This document shows positions 11,101 to 20,045 of a DNA stretch of 64,000 nt, piece after piece. The DNA is taken from contig JAACMV010000008.1 in the NCBI GenBank assembly GCA_010909725.1, positions 124,001-188,000 of the forward strand, read 5' to 3'. A program made the position numbers and the translations under genes. The notes beneath the pieces were generated by a model. It was not told the origin of the DNA. It worked only from the letters and a program-made list of their open reading frames with translations, and made no database searches. Position 1 is the stretch's first letter, and the number at the start of each line of letters is the position of its first letter. Origin of the DNA: Picochlorum sp. 'celeri' (taxonomy: Eukaryota > Chlorophyta > Trebouxiophyceae).

Positions 11101-12233
11101 CCAGTTTCAGCTCCAGGATATGGAGCTACAGCACAAGGGAAGTTGTGTGTCTCAGCAGTCAACAAAATGTCCCAATCTCTCTTTGCTCGCGCCAACGGAG
11201 ATGGCTGCCCAGGAACCGAAGGCAGCAATGGCTCCACTGGTCCACCTCTGATGGCAGATGAATTATCTTTGAAACCTATGACAGAGTTACGACGGTTCTT
11301 ATTCCACGTGTCCTTCACAATACCAAACAAATCCTCAGGCATCTTCTCATCGTCAATGTAAATATCAGCCTTGAAAAACCAATGGCGAGAATGTTCTGAA
11401 TTACTCTGTGCAATATCGAAAAGTTCAACGTTTGTTGGATCTCTCTTTAACTCGTCCCTGAACATTTGTGTATAGTAGTCCAAATCCCATTCATCAAAAG
11501 CAAAACCCATTTCATCATTGACTTTCTCCAACGCAGCCCTGCCTTCCTTCATCAAAGGTATGGTCTCCACAGCAGCTGGTACGGTGTCAGTCGCAAAACT
11601 CTTCAAAGGCTCCAGGTACCTCTGCTCTGTCATTCGATCATGCACAAGTGCTGCAAATGCTTCACAATCAGCCTCTGACAGTGGAGACGATGAGCGAACA
11701 AGATACCTCCTAGACAACTCAATTCTTTCAATCGAATCAAGTCCACATGACTGACAAATAGAAATAGCATTCGCAGCCCATGCTGTACTAAAACTCATCC
11801 GAGGACCAACCTCAATCACCACTTCTGTTGAGTCAGATGCACCCAACACTGTCTCAGATGTGAGATTTTCTGGCTCAAAGGTCTCCTTCAGCAACCATCC
11901 AAGAGTCTTTGCTGAATCTGACGTCAAACCATTATCATCGATCGATATATTAAAGCAGAGCTCTCCCACGACATCAACGATCGCAGGATTCACCTTGTTC
12001 TTTGCATTCTCTACCAGAGTTGTTCGCTGAGACTCTGACAGCCCAGGAGTCCTAAATACCTGCACAACACCCCCAGACACACGTGCCATCTTCTCTTCAG
12101 GAGATGCTCGTGCCATGCTCTGGACAATCATCCTCCGATGCAACCCAGCACCGACTCTCCCAGCAGGTCGTACGCCCCCAGCAGAAGAACACAGCCGAGC
12201 CTCTTCTTGCGGAGCGATAGGACGACCCGACAT
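8136..12233 (-). CDS. PURL: Phosphoribosylformylglycinamidine synthase (FGAM synthase)
   Basis: Fourth step of de novo purine synthesis: FGAR + ATP + glutamine to FGAM. 1365 residues in one intronless exon, the usual length of the large single-chain PurL of plants and enterobacteria. The first about 60 residues are Arg/Ser/Ala-rich and precede the core, consistent with an organelle transit peptide (plant FGAMS is plastid/mitochondrial). Visible signatures are ETHNFP near residue 360, the GAGGRIRDTHATG glycine loop, IHDQGAGG, GGKDSLSMAA and AGHDISDGG. The C-terminal class I glutamine amidotransferase domain has its nucleophile in GICNGCQ (about residue 1193) and the His/Glu pair in HPERAF (about 1324). 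The gene is divergent from the RETICULATA-like gene. Confidence 0.96.
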   Translation of the reverse strand: MSGRPIAPQEEARLCSSAGGVRPAGRVGAGLHRRMIVQSMARASPEEKMARVSGGVVQVFRTPGLSESQRTTLVENAKNKVNPAIVDVVGELCFNISIDDNGLTSDSAKTLGWLLKETFEPENLTSETVLGASDSTEVVIEVGPRMSFSTAWAANAISICQSCGLDSIERIELSRRYLVRSSSPLSEADCEAFAALVHDRMTEQRYLEPLKSFATDTVPAAVETIPLMKEGRAALEKVNDEMGFAFDEWDLDYYTQMFRDELKRDPTNVELFDIAQSNSEHSRHWFFKADIYIDDEKMPEDLFGIVKDTWNKNRRNSVIGFKDNSSAIRGGPVEPLLPSVPGQPSPLARAKRDWDILLTAETHNFPCAVAPYPGAETGAGGRIRDTHATGIGSIMGASTSGYCVGNLNIDGYQMEWEDQSFEYPSTLASPLQILIDASNGASDYGNKFGEPMIAGYTRTFGQRLPNGERREWIKPIMFSAGLGQIDHHHLEKNDPELGMLIVKIGGPAYRIGMGGGAASSVPSGSLSADLDFNAVQRGDAEVAQKLWRVVRACVELGENNPIEQIHDQGAGGNCNVVKEIIYPLGAEIDVRAIKLGDKTMSVLEIWGAEYQENDCLLIKPDKRELLESICTRERCNIQIIGSIDGSGKVVLVDKEAPEGTQNPVDLDLEKVLGDMPNKTYKFSRRDEPLVPLTIPDGTTISSALERVLKLPSVCSKRFLTTKVDRSVTGLVAQQQCCGPLQLPVSDVAVMAQSHTGYTGAATSIGEQPLKGFINPSAMSRMALGEAVTNIVWAASTSLEDIKASVNWMYAAKMASEGAIMYDAATALRDAMVEMGIAVDGGKDSLSMAASAAGETVMAPGNLVVSAYVTCPDITQVVTPDLKSDDSVLIHVDIAEGHRRLGGSALAQVFSQVGDSSPDVKISTLTSAYKVTQALLKEGKLLAGHDISDGGLAVAALEMAYSGNRGINLTLESPTKDAMGKFATLFAEELGLVLEVSKNDADNIISSYASAGVPAIAIGSTTSNKHVSITVDGEQVVSEDLATSRAVWESTAFKLEKLQCASECVASEESVQMTREAPVWKVPFVPQWTDKAILEKKNKPQVAILREEGSNGDREMAAAISHAGMEPWDVTMQDLLQGRASLENFQGVVFVGGFSYADVMDSAKGWAGTIRFNESLRAQFDAFYSRPDTFSLGICNGCQLMALLGWVPATNGVLDDAEQPRFIHNSSGRFESRWSSVQIQKSPAVMLEGMEGTTLGVWCAHGEGKVIFPDASVRASVDEGNLAPIRYCDPAGNPTETYPFNPNGSPDGVAALCSKDGRHLAMMPHPERAFLMWQNPWYPSDLGLDAKQPGPWLKMFQNARIWCEKH

Positions 12234-12911
12234 CTCAGATGCCCCTTGAAAATACTTTAAACCATATTTCCTGCGCCATCGTCACAATATATGCGTGATG
12301 AGAGATATTCTCATGAGTCGCAGAAATGAGAGTTCAAACTGAGATAGGCCACCATCGGGCAACCTACTCCGAATTCAGATATAAAATTATGTATGGAAGA
12401 TAAATCACGCACCTGCTTTGCATGCGAACCCCTCCACAGAGGATATTCCTCTGTGCATGACAGCACGAAGGATGCCGCTGCTGCATAATTCAATTTGTTC
12501 ACTGTCTGTGTACAACAACGATATGGTATACCATTAATTAGTTTAATATGACTCTCTTGAGTGCGACTAGTTGCCTTTCATCGTCAAATTCCCCCGAGAT
12601 TGTCTGACATTCAGCATCTCATCTCATTTCTGTAGCATTGGTCCAGTTCTTAAAAAGATGCCTCATCAGGATGACTCATTGAATCCCCCAACGACGCCTG
12701 ATCCACCCACTGATGACCCATGGTTGTCGATTGAGCGCTCCAGGGTGATTAGGTCCGACAATCTGCTCGGTACCTGAATGACCTATATAACCTGTTGTGA
12801 TTGTAGGACAGTGTTGGTGGATGAAACCTTTAATTCTGCATATTCGCCTGGGATAGCACAGAACTGGGTACATTTTATTGTAAATCAAGGTATATAAGAA
12901 GTAAGTGGAGG
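12234..12911. promoter_or_regulatory. Divergent promoter region, PURL / RETICULATA-like
   Basis: 678 bp between two start codons facing away from each other, so it should hold both promoters. On the + strand TATA-like CTATATAAC (about 12781) and GTATATAAG (about 12890) precede the RETICULATA-like gene. The second lies only about 20 bp before the chosen ATG, so transcription from it would favour the in-frame ATG at 12993. No gene was recognised in it. Confidence 0.4.
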
Positions 12912-14066
12912 ATGATGACTGTTGTCGGGCAAGGAATAAGGGCAACGATCAGATGCCCTAGGGGTGGTAGGAAATCTCTGGACCCAATAGCGATGAATGT
13001 CCATTCTCAGTCATTGATGGGTCATATGCCCTTAATTAGTGGTCAATGTGGTGGGAAAGGGTTGTTTGGATCCAAGGTGGCGCCATTGACGCGTTGCTAC
13101 AGCGCGGCAGCGGACCAGCCAGACGACCTAGGGGTTGCGCTGGGAGGTAGTCCACCACCGCCCAACGAGAATGACAACGGGGATGATGATGGAAATGGTG
13201 GACATGGAGGTGCTGCTTTGGTGTTGGCAGCAGGGAGGACGCTCGAGTCGTTGCCTCTTGATATTGGCCAAGCTGTCCAAAAGGGGACGATTCCAGCAGA
13301 TATGTTGAAGCGGTATTTGGATATGAGCTCGAACCCTATCATCGCCTGGTTGATGCAGTTTGGTGGGTTTAGGGAACGTTTATTGGCAGATCCAGGATTT
13401 TTGGTGAAGGTTGCCATAGAGGTAGGCATTGGAATTTGCACAAAGACTACTGCAGAGTATGCCAAGCGGGGGGAGCAGTTTGAAAGCCAGTTGGACTTTG
13501 TATTCGCCAATATATGCATGGCATTGATTGCTGATTTTATGTTGGTGTGGTTGCCTGCTCCAACGTACGCAGCGAATAAAAGCGTGGCATCCAAGGCTCC
13601 AGGCATGCTTTCCAACATCTTTGCAGGCTGTCCAGACAATGCATTCCAAAAGGTTCCACCTGGATACGAGCCTTTCACGTTCGTCCAGCGCTGCGGCTCT
13701 GTCGTGCGAAATGGAGCTAAATTGTTTGGTGTTGGCTTCTTTGCAAGTCTTCTGGGGGTTGGCATGACGAACGGCCTTGTTGCGATTCGCGAAATGTTGG
13801 ATCCATCCTTTGTCCCACTGAATGCGCCGCAAGATGTGGCAGTCATGTCTGGGGCATATGGGTTGTACATGGCATCGAGTTCGAACTTGAGGTATCAAAT
13901 TTTGGCTGGTATTGTCGAGGAGCGAGGTATTGAAGTTTTGTTCAAGAACAACCCTGCTATCTGCGCAGCCTTGTCCTTTGCTGTCAGAACGGGCAACACA
14001 TTCCTTGGGTCCCTGCTGTGGGTTGACTTTTTGAGTATTCTCGGATTGCAAAAGATAGGACATTAA
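12912..14066 (+). CDS. RETICULATA-related (DUF3411) chloroplast membrane protein
   Basis: 384 residues, one exon. Land-plant RETICULATA and RER proteins sit in the chloroplast envelope and affect leaf mesophyll development and metabolism; their molecular activity is unknown. The first about 65 residues are basic and Ser-rich and end near CYSAAAD, which looks like an organelle transit peptide. A Gly/Asn/Asp-rich low-complexity stretch follows (residues 77-97). The conserved part begins around LESLPLDIGQAV and has the family pattern: the DMLKRYLD helix, the RERLLADPGFLVKVAIEVGIG block, a membrane segment at FANICMALIADFMLVWLPAP, and C-terminal FGVGFFASLLGVGMTN and NTFLGSLLWVDF segments. An in-frame ATG at 12993 is an alternative start. 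A TGTAA element lies 71 nt past the stop (14137). Confidence 0.85.
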   Translation: MMTVVGQGIRATIRCPRGGRKSLDPIAMNVHSQSLMGHMPLISGQCGGKGLFGSKVAPLTRCYSAAADQPDDLGVALGGSPPPPNENDNGDDDGNGGHGGAALVLAAGRTLESLPLDIGQAVQKGTIPADMLKRYLDMSSNPIIAWLMQFGGFRERLLADPGFLVKVAIEVGIGICTKTTAEYAKRGEQFESQLDFVFANICMALIADFMLVWLPAPTYAANKSVASKAPGMLSNIFAGCPDNAFQKVPPGYEPFTFVQRCGSVVRNGAKLFGVGFFASLLGVGMTNGLVAIREMLDPSFVPLNAPQDVAVMSGAYGLYMASSSNLRYQILAGIVEERGIEVLFKNNPAICAALSFAVRTGNTFLGSLLWVDFLSILGLQKIGH

Positions 14067-14232
14067 TGTTGTGATCGTCTCATGATTTTCCAATACGCTA
14101 GTTTTCTTTGCACTGCATTTGTGTTTCCCAACTTGATGTAACAACAATTGACTATTCATTCTTACAAAAGTTTGTCCTACAACTCATCATTTCAAAATAC
14201 TACTTGTGCGTCGAGCGTCCCTGGGGAAATCT

Positions 14233-15373
14233 TCAGAGATCGACAATCTTCATCTCAGTTTCTGCTCTCCATGATTCTCCAGGCTTCAAAACAATTGGCT
14301 CGGAGAACTGCGCATTTTCTACACAAACAAACTCCTTGTAGCAATCTGGCATGGCTGTCCAAGGAGACCAGACAACTGTATCCGACCAATTCTTCGAATC
14401 GATGGAAATCGCAGCACCAGTACCCACATCCAACTCTACGTGACCCGCGGATTTAAGGTATACAGAATCTACGGGACCAGTAAAGGCAATAGAGTCTCTA
14501 TCTTCTTCCTTCTTGGGAGGGTTGTTGGCATCCTCCGTCTTGTCCAGGTACTCCTACAAGTAAAAAACACTCTCCCATCAGGTAACTCTTTGTAAAAAGA
14601 CACGGTTTCGTGCTACAACGTACCAATCCTTTGAGACCATTAACCTTTGCATTCTCGACACCAGCAACCTCAAAGTATGAGTGGAGAGCTGCTGTGAAAT
14701 CAAATGCTTCGCTTCCCTTGTTCAACACACGCATATCTGTCTTCAAAGTCTCCCCATGCAAACTAATAGAATAGGCAACCATAAAATCATGTGGCCACAT
14801 CTTCTTGGTGTACTCATTATCAATCAATGCAATTTCAATCTCGGGGTCGCGATCGTCTGGCTGAGGATCTGCTGAAGATCCCACAACTTCCCAGTCAAGA
14901 TTGCGAGCAAATCCATGCTGCTGCATCTCTCCAGGCCCAAACTGGGGGAAGCAGTGTGGAATACCTCCAGAAATTGGCTTTGACTTGTCGAACACTGCAT
15001 CTGGGCGAATATAAAGCACTTCATCTCCAGATGCCTGCTTCCATGACGTCACACAACCCCCGAAAAGGGTGACTTCTGCACTGCTCCCACACGCATGCTT
15101 CAGCACCACTGTCGGCAAACCACCTCTACCCTCCTTAAACTCCACATGGCCAGGAATCTCAAATTTAGATGCAAGATCCTTCACCAATTCAGCAGAAGAA
15201 GCGGAGGCTATGATCGCTTTCGAGCGCTCTGCTCTATCCACACGTCGAGAACCAAACCGACTTCCAAAGGTGGCACTCCTGCGTCGTTTTATATCATCTG
15301 AGCTATCTACAACATTAGATTGGACGATCGCAACGATTCTCGCACCTGTTGGTACTGGACTGCCTGAAACCAT
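14233..15373 (-). CDS. Glucose-6-phosphate 1-epimerase-like (aldose-epimerase fold)
   Basis: Likely interconverts the anomers of hexose 6-phosphates. Exons on the minus strand are 15373-14624 and 14553-14233 (70-bp intron, gtacgt...cttgtag), giving 356 residues. The core starts near residue 60 with the VVLKHACGSSAEVTLFGGCVTSW block, then PISGGIPHCFPQFGP, MQQHGFARNLDW and a LHSYFEV segment that supplies the catalytic His. After the intron come the GLEYLDKTED and VVWSPW...MPDCYKEFVCVENA motifs of this subfamily. The about 60-residue Ser/Arg-rich N-terminal extension suggests an organelle-targeted form. The frame stays open upstream of the ATG to a TAA, so an extra 5' exon cannot be excluded. 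Confidence 0.88.
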
Positions 15374-15619
15374 GGGATTTGGTTGGGTACCCAACCGCAA
15401 TTTTTGGCGAACAAGCTCTCTGCATCGTGAGTGTATGAGTTATGTATGATTAATCGAAAATATCAAATGGAAGATCGGTTGAGAGGGGCAGGTGTCGTGC
15501 TCAGATCGCTATTCTCCTTGAATAGATAGTATAAACACGTTTAGCCATGCGATGTACATGTACATTCATGCCCCGCCTTGGTATCAATCGTATGCTATAG
15601 AAAATAACATGTTATAAAC

Positions 15620-18600
15620 ATGGCGTTGCTGGATGAATGGAATCAAGAGATTAGTGGAATCGTTGCAGAGTCAAACGTTTCAGGTTCGAAAAACGGTGCA
15701 GAAGCAACAGGTTCACTATTTAGTCTCGATATACGACTCGATTTTGCCTCTCAGTGCGTTATTTGTATTGCTTCTTCGGTTTACCCGCTGATGTGCCGGA
15801 CAGTGCTCGGACAACCATAAAGTGCCACTGTCTCATAACTCTCTTTGTGTTTTCAGGGGCCGTGGGCATGCGGTGGGACTGGCGTGTTCTTCTAGTAAGA
15901 TTTTCTTAGCAACGTCGAAGAATTTTCTCATTCGGCATGACGAGAATACGGGAAGCATCAGCGAAGTGATGCTGTCAAAGTCTCATGAGTGCAAGATACG
16001 CAGGTTGTTTGTGGATCCATGTGGACATCATATTCTGGTGCTGATTCAGCAGGGATTATACCTGGAGACGTATTACATAGGGAGTGATTTTTCAAAGCCG
16101 GTGCCTTTGAAGGATCTGAAGGGAATCAACGTGACGAGTGTGGCATGGGGTATGCAGACAGCATTGACGAAGGGTGCTGGATACAGCAGTGCAGTTCTTG
16201 GCACGGATACCGGGGAAGTGTATGGGGTCTCAAATATAATGGTAAAGAAAATAATAGTAGAGAGGTTATTGGAAATACCTAGAAAGGGGAAATCTCCGAT
16301 TTCTGGCATGGTTGCTATTCCTTTGGGTGGATCGACAACCGAAGCGCAAAGGCATCTCTTGTTGGTATTGTGTGGCACACATCTTCACATGTTCTTGGGA
16401 AGCGGTGAAACAGTGGTTTCGATGCTACAGAAGGCAGGTCGAGGCGACGTGATAACCAAGTTATTTGATCTCCCAATCGAGAGAGATGCTGCTCAGATAC
16501 AACTTTTTAGGCCCCCTACTATTTCTTCTCGGGAAGCAGTGCTGGCGGATCCGACGAGTTTTGCAGTACTATCTACATCTGGAATATACTATGGGGGAGT
16601 GAATTTGCGGCAACAGACGGATGACCCAATGGACTATCTGACCTCACACAAACTTTTGCCCTGTGGGGTGTTCAACAGGCAGGGTGTCGAACAGCCAATC
16701 TCACTGGCAATGACCCAGTATCACATCGTGTTGTTGTATCCCTCTAAACTTCAGTTTATAAATATAGAAAGTAGAGCGACAATTCAGGAGATCCTTGTGG
16801 AGTCGTTTGCTTCACCTATGAGAGGGGCAGCAGCTTTGCCACTGGGCTTGTGCAGGGATGCTGTGGATGGTCAGCTATTGGTTCTGGCTGGAGATGACGT
16901 GTATGAGATTGACCATTCCAATGAAGATAGAGATATGTGGAAAATATTTTTATCAAGGGGCGACTACAAATCTGCTCTACCATTTTGCAGGACAGCATCC
17001 CAGAGGAATGCAGCATATTTGCAAGAAGCTGAGCGCTTGTTTGCCGAGCAGGACTACAAGCAGGCGGCGACGTTGTTTGGTAAGTGCACTTCCCATGTAC
17101 CAACATTTGATGAAATATCTCTGCGACTCATGGGGCGGGGGGATGGAGCGGCCATGCGTGCTTTCCTTGAAGCTCGATTGAGCACCTTGGGCAAGAATGA
17201 CAGAGTGCAGAGCACGATGGTTTCTACATGGCTTCTTGAACTGTTGCTTGATAATGCAAACAAAAATGCGCTTTTGAAGAATACAGGCGGTGTTTCTGAT
17301 CAGGAAGAGAATTCGGAAGACGAGGTTAAGGCTTTCCTATGGAAGTTTGTGCGAATACTAGATTCAAAGACGACAATATCAATCTTAGAGGATTATGGAC
17401 GGCATGATGATCTCATTGAGTATGCTAGGGCTAGAGGAGATGACGAAGCTGAAGTTGAACTCTTGATGCGCAAAGGGGATGCAGAGCGAGTATTCGAAAT
17501 TTTACGGAAACCATCTGTTAATCGAGAGCTGGTTTACAAATATGCCGGCAATCTCCTGGCATTGGCTCCCTCGCAGACAGTATTTTCCTGGATGGATGCG
17601 TCTCCTCCTCTAGACCCTCTTCGTCTGCTGCCGTCGATATTGCCTTATGCTGATCAGAGATCCTCTCAGAGTGCTAGGTTTGAAGTAGCCCGATACCTTA
17701 AATTTTGCGTGGAGGTTAGGGGAGTAGTCGAGCCAGCGATTCACGATTTTTATATCAGCATTCTATGCATCGATGAAAAGAATAGTGCAGAGCTTCTTCA
17801 GTTCATCAAACAGTCCAAGAATCCATTTGGTGCTCCATTATATGATCCAGTGAGGGCCCTGAGGTTATGTTCTCTCTGGCAAAGAAAAGATGCCATTGTC
17901 TTGTTGTTATCAGAAGTAGGTATGTGGAATGAAGCAATTGATCAAGCTCTAAGTATAAGTATTGAATACGCGAAAGAAATAGCATCAGAATATCAAGGAG
18001 ATGATGATGATCTCCGTAAAGGCATATGGCTAAAGATTGTCAAACATTTGATTTCTCAAGAAGGGTCAGAGCAAGGACATTGGACGGTGCGTTTCTTGGA
18101 GAAAATAAGACATGTTGGAATCTGTTTTCTAAAATATACAATATTTATTACGCAGCGAGACCTGGTGGAAAGCATTGGGGGGATTATGGAGGACTCCAAT
18201 GAGTCAGTTTTGATTGATGATGTTCTGGACTTGTTTCCTAGTTTGCAGAAAATGGGGGTGTTCAAAAGCCTAATCTGCCAAAATTTAAACAAATATAGTC
18301 AAAGCATTGATCAAAAGAAGAGTGAGATGCGGATTGCATCTGAGTCAAACAGAAAACTTCGAATGGCAGTTTCACACCTGGGGAAAGCCAAGGTTAGAGC
18401 CAGTCCCAAGTCCTCATGCATCAGTTGCGCCAGATTGCTTACAGAGAGACCACCTACTGCAGCTGGTCCAACAGGGGGCTCCTTACCAAGCATATACACT
18501 TTTCCAACTGGGAATATGTATCACGGCGCTTGCTTGTGCTTTGAAGCAGCCAAACTGGGGACAGAACAGTCAGCAGCAATTATTAAGAAGCTTTCAAAGC

Positions 18601-18779
18601 AATTGGCTTTGGCAAAAACGACTTCTGAGGTTGATACAATAGATCGCCTGAAAGCTGAATTAGAGAAAGAAATTGCCATACAAGATCCTTTCTGTAGTGA
18701 AAACCTTGCAATGTTAGTGACAAAGCCCTTCACTGATGACTCGTGCAGCGAAAGAGCCACCTCGTGGTCTATAAAATAA
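15620..18779 (+). CDS. VPS18: VPS18, core subunit of HOPS/CORVET tethering complexes
   Basis: Class C Vps protein required for fusion of endosomes and vacuoles. Exons: 15620-15753, 15857-18086 and probably 18156-18779, giving 995 residues with the last intron removed or 1018 if it is retained (69 bp, in frame, no stop). The N-terminal half is a beta-propeller (the GRGHAVGLAC start corresponds to the first blade), followed by an alpha-solenoid clathrin-repeat region (DYKSALPFCRTASQRNAAYL, YKQAATLFGKCTS). The C-terminal region has ILPFFP-like DVLDLFPSLQKMGVFK, a coiled coil, a RING-type CISC...H-G-A-C set and the terminal QDPFC motif of plant VPS18. The gene is divergent from the epimerase gene. 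Confidence 0.9.
18087..18155 (+). other. Probable stop-free 3n intron in VPS18
   Basis: 69 bp from GTGCGT to TTACGCAG, AT-rich, without an in-frame stop. The 23 residues it would encode (starting VRFLEKIRH) interrupt the helix before the DVLDLFP motif. Removal joins GHWT to RDLVESIGG and restores the usual VPS18 spacing. The donor and size match other introns in the window. Confidence 0.7.
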
Positions 18780-19008
18780 AGATAGGAGGCCAGTTGTTTG
18801 CAAATGATTGTTTGTTATTCTTTAAAATGGTTTTAGTGTGAAGAATACACCATATAGTAGCCCACGAATCGCCAAGTTGTTGAAACGACCCATGCTTACT
18901 TGAATGTGGCCAGAACCATGACTAATCGCCAGGGTCTGTGCCATCCTCATGCCACTACGCACTATTCGAGTAAGAGATATATTCTGCAATATGTTTGAAT
19001 TGATTGTG

Positions 19009-19013
19009 TTACA
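19009..19013 (-). terminator. TGTAA poly(A) element of the polyketide synthase gene
   Basis: TGTAA on the minus strand 34 nt past the TAA stop, in AATGTAACAC. Positional assignment as the chlorophyte-type poly(A) signal. Confidence 0.45.
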
Positions 19014-19046
19014 TTAATTTACCAAAGTCTACTTCATAAGAAATAA

Positions 19047-20045
19047 TTAGTGTGCCGGATGAGAAACTTTTAGAATGTTTAGCCAGAAAAGCCATACGAG
19101 CATAAAGACTATGAATTCGCAGATTACAATCCAAGCAAGCCTTATCCGCGATCTATCCCGATGGTATTGGGTTTCGGACATCGTTCTCTTCTCTTGGGTC
19201 ACGGATTCGGCCTCTGCTCCGATCCAAGAATGACGAGATGACAAAATCGGGTTCTCATGTTCCAAGGCCTCCAGACAAGCTGCAGCGGCCTTTGAAGCAA
19301 CCTGCAAATACTCTGATGCAACAAAATAGTGATTTGAGTCAATCACAATGCGTTCAAATGAAGATTGGGTGTGTCGTGTCCACCCCTTCATGTAGCCTTT
19401 CGGAATGGTGTTGTCCTTGGCCCCGTCAAATGCCAAAATAGGACAGGAGAGCGGCGTATTCTCAACTGAGTACTCGTACTGCACAGCCATCATTATATCA
19501 TTAATTGCCATCGGTGCGACGAGATCATATAAATCCTTGGATTGCTTCATTTCCTCAATTCCAGCAAAATGTCCAGCCTCAAATGCATGCAAGACACTTT
19601 CTTTTGGGAGTGACCTCCAGTCACGTAGATGCGCGACGACTTCTTCTTTGATGACCCTAAAATTACCAAAAAGATAATTTCTCTTTGGATTGTAGATTTG
19701 CATGATAACGGATGCATATTTATCCGGGGGAGAAACTGCTGCTGGTATGAAAAGAAGCGGCATTTTTCTTCCGCATTTCTGCAGCCTTTGAATCATATCG
19801 TAACCAATAATAGCTCCAAGGCACGTTCCAAAAATTGCATAAGGCATCTCATCAAGGGGAAGTGTCTCAATTAGATGCTCAGACAAAGCTGGCAATGAAT
19901 CTATGTGTTCTTCGTTCGATCGCCTTCCGCGGCCAGGGATCTGAACAGGATACACATCTATGCATGATGGGAAAATTTGGTTCCAGTGAGCAAACAGATT
20001 TTCGGCAACTCCGCCTGCCCAAGGTAGACAAAATAGCCTCATTTT
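19047..20045 (-). other. PKS thioesterase-like domain plus C-terminal membrane anchor
   Basis: Alpha/beta-hydrolase of the thioesterase family: LFCLPWAGG near the start, VQIPGRGRR, the nucleophile elbow GTCLGA (Cys codon 19821-19823 in place of Ser), acidic FDGAKDNTIP and a late His in DSNHYF. It presumably releases the chain by hydrolysis or cyclisation. After about 50 further residues comes one hydrophobic helix of about 23 residues (LAWIVICEF to FWLNIL, about 19130-19065), preceded by Arg-rich RDRSRIR and followed by only about seven residues to the stop. This is a tail-anchor topology with the whole synthase on the cytosolic side. Confidence 0.8.

Noticed and set aside
12311..12502. Open frame in the PURL upstream region
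   Set aside because: Short, unrecognised and located where both divergent promoters must be.
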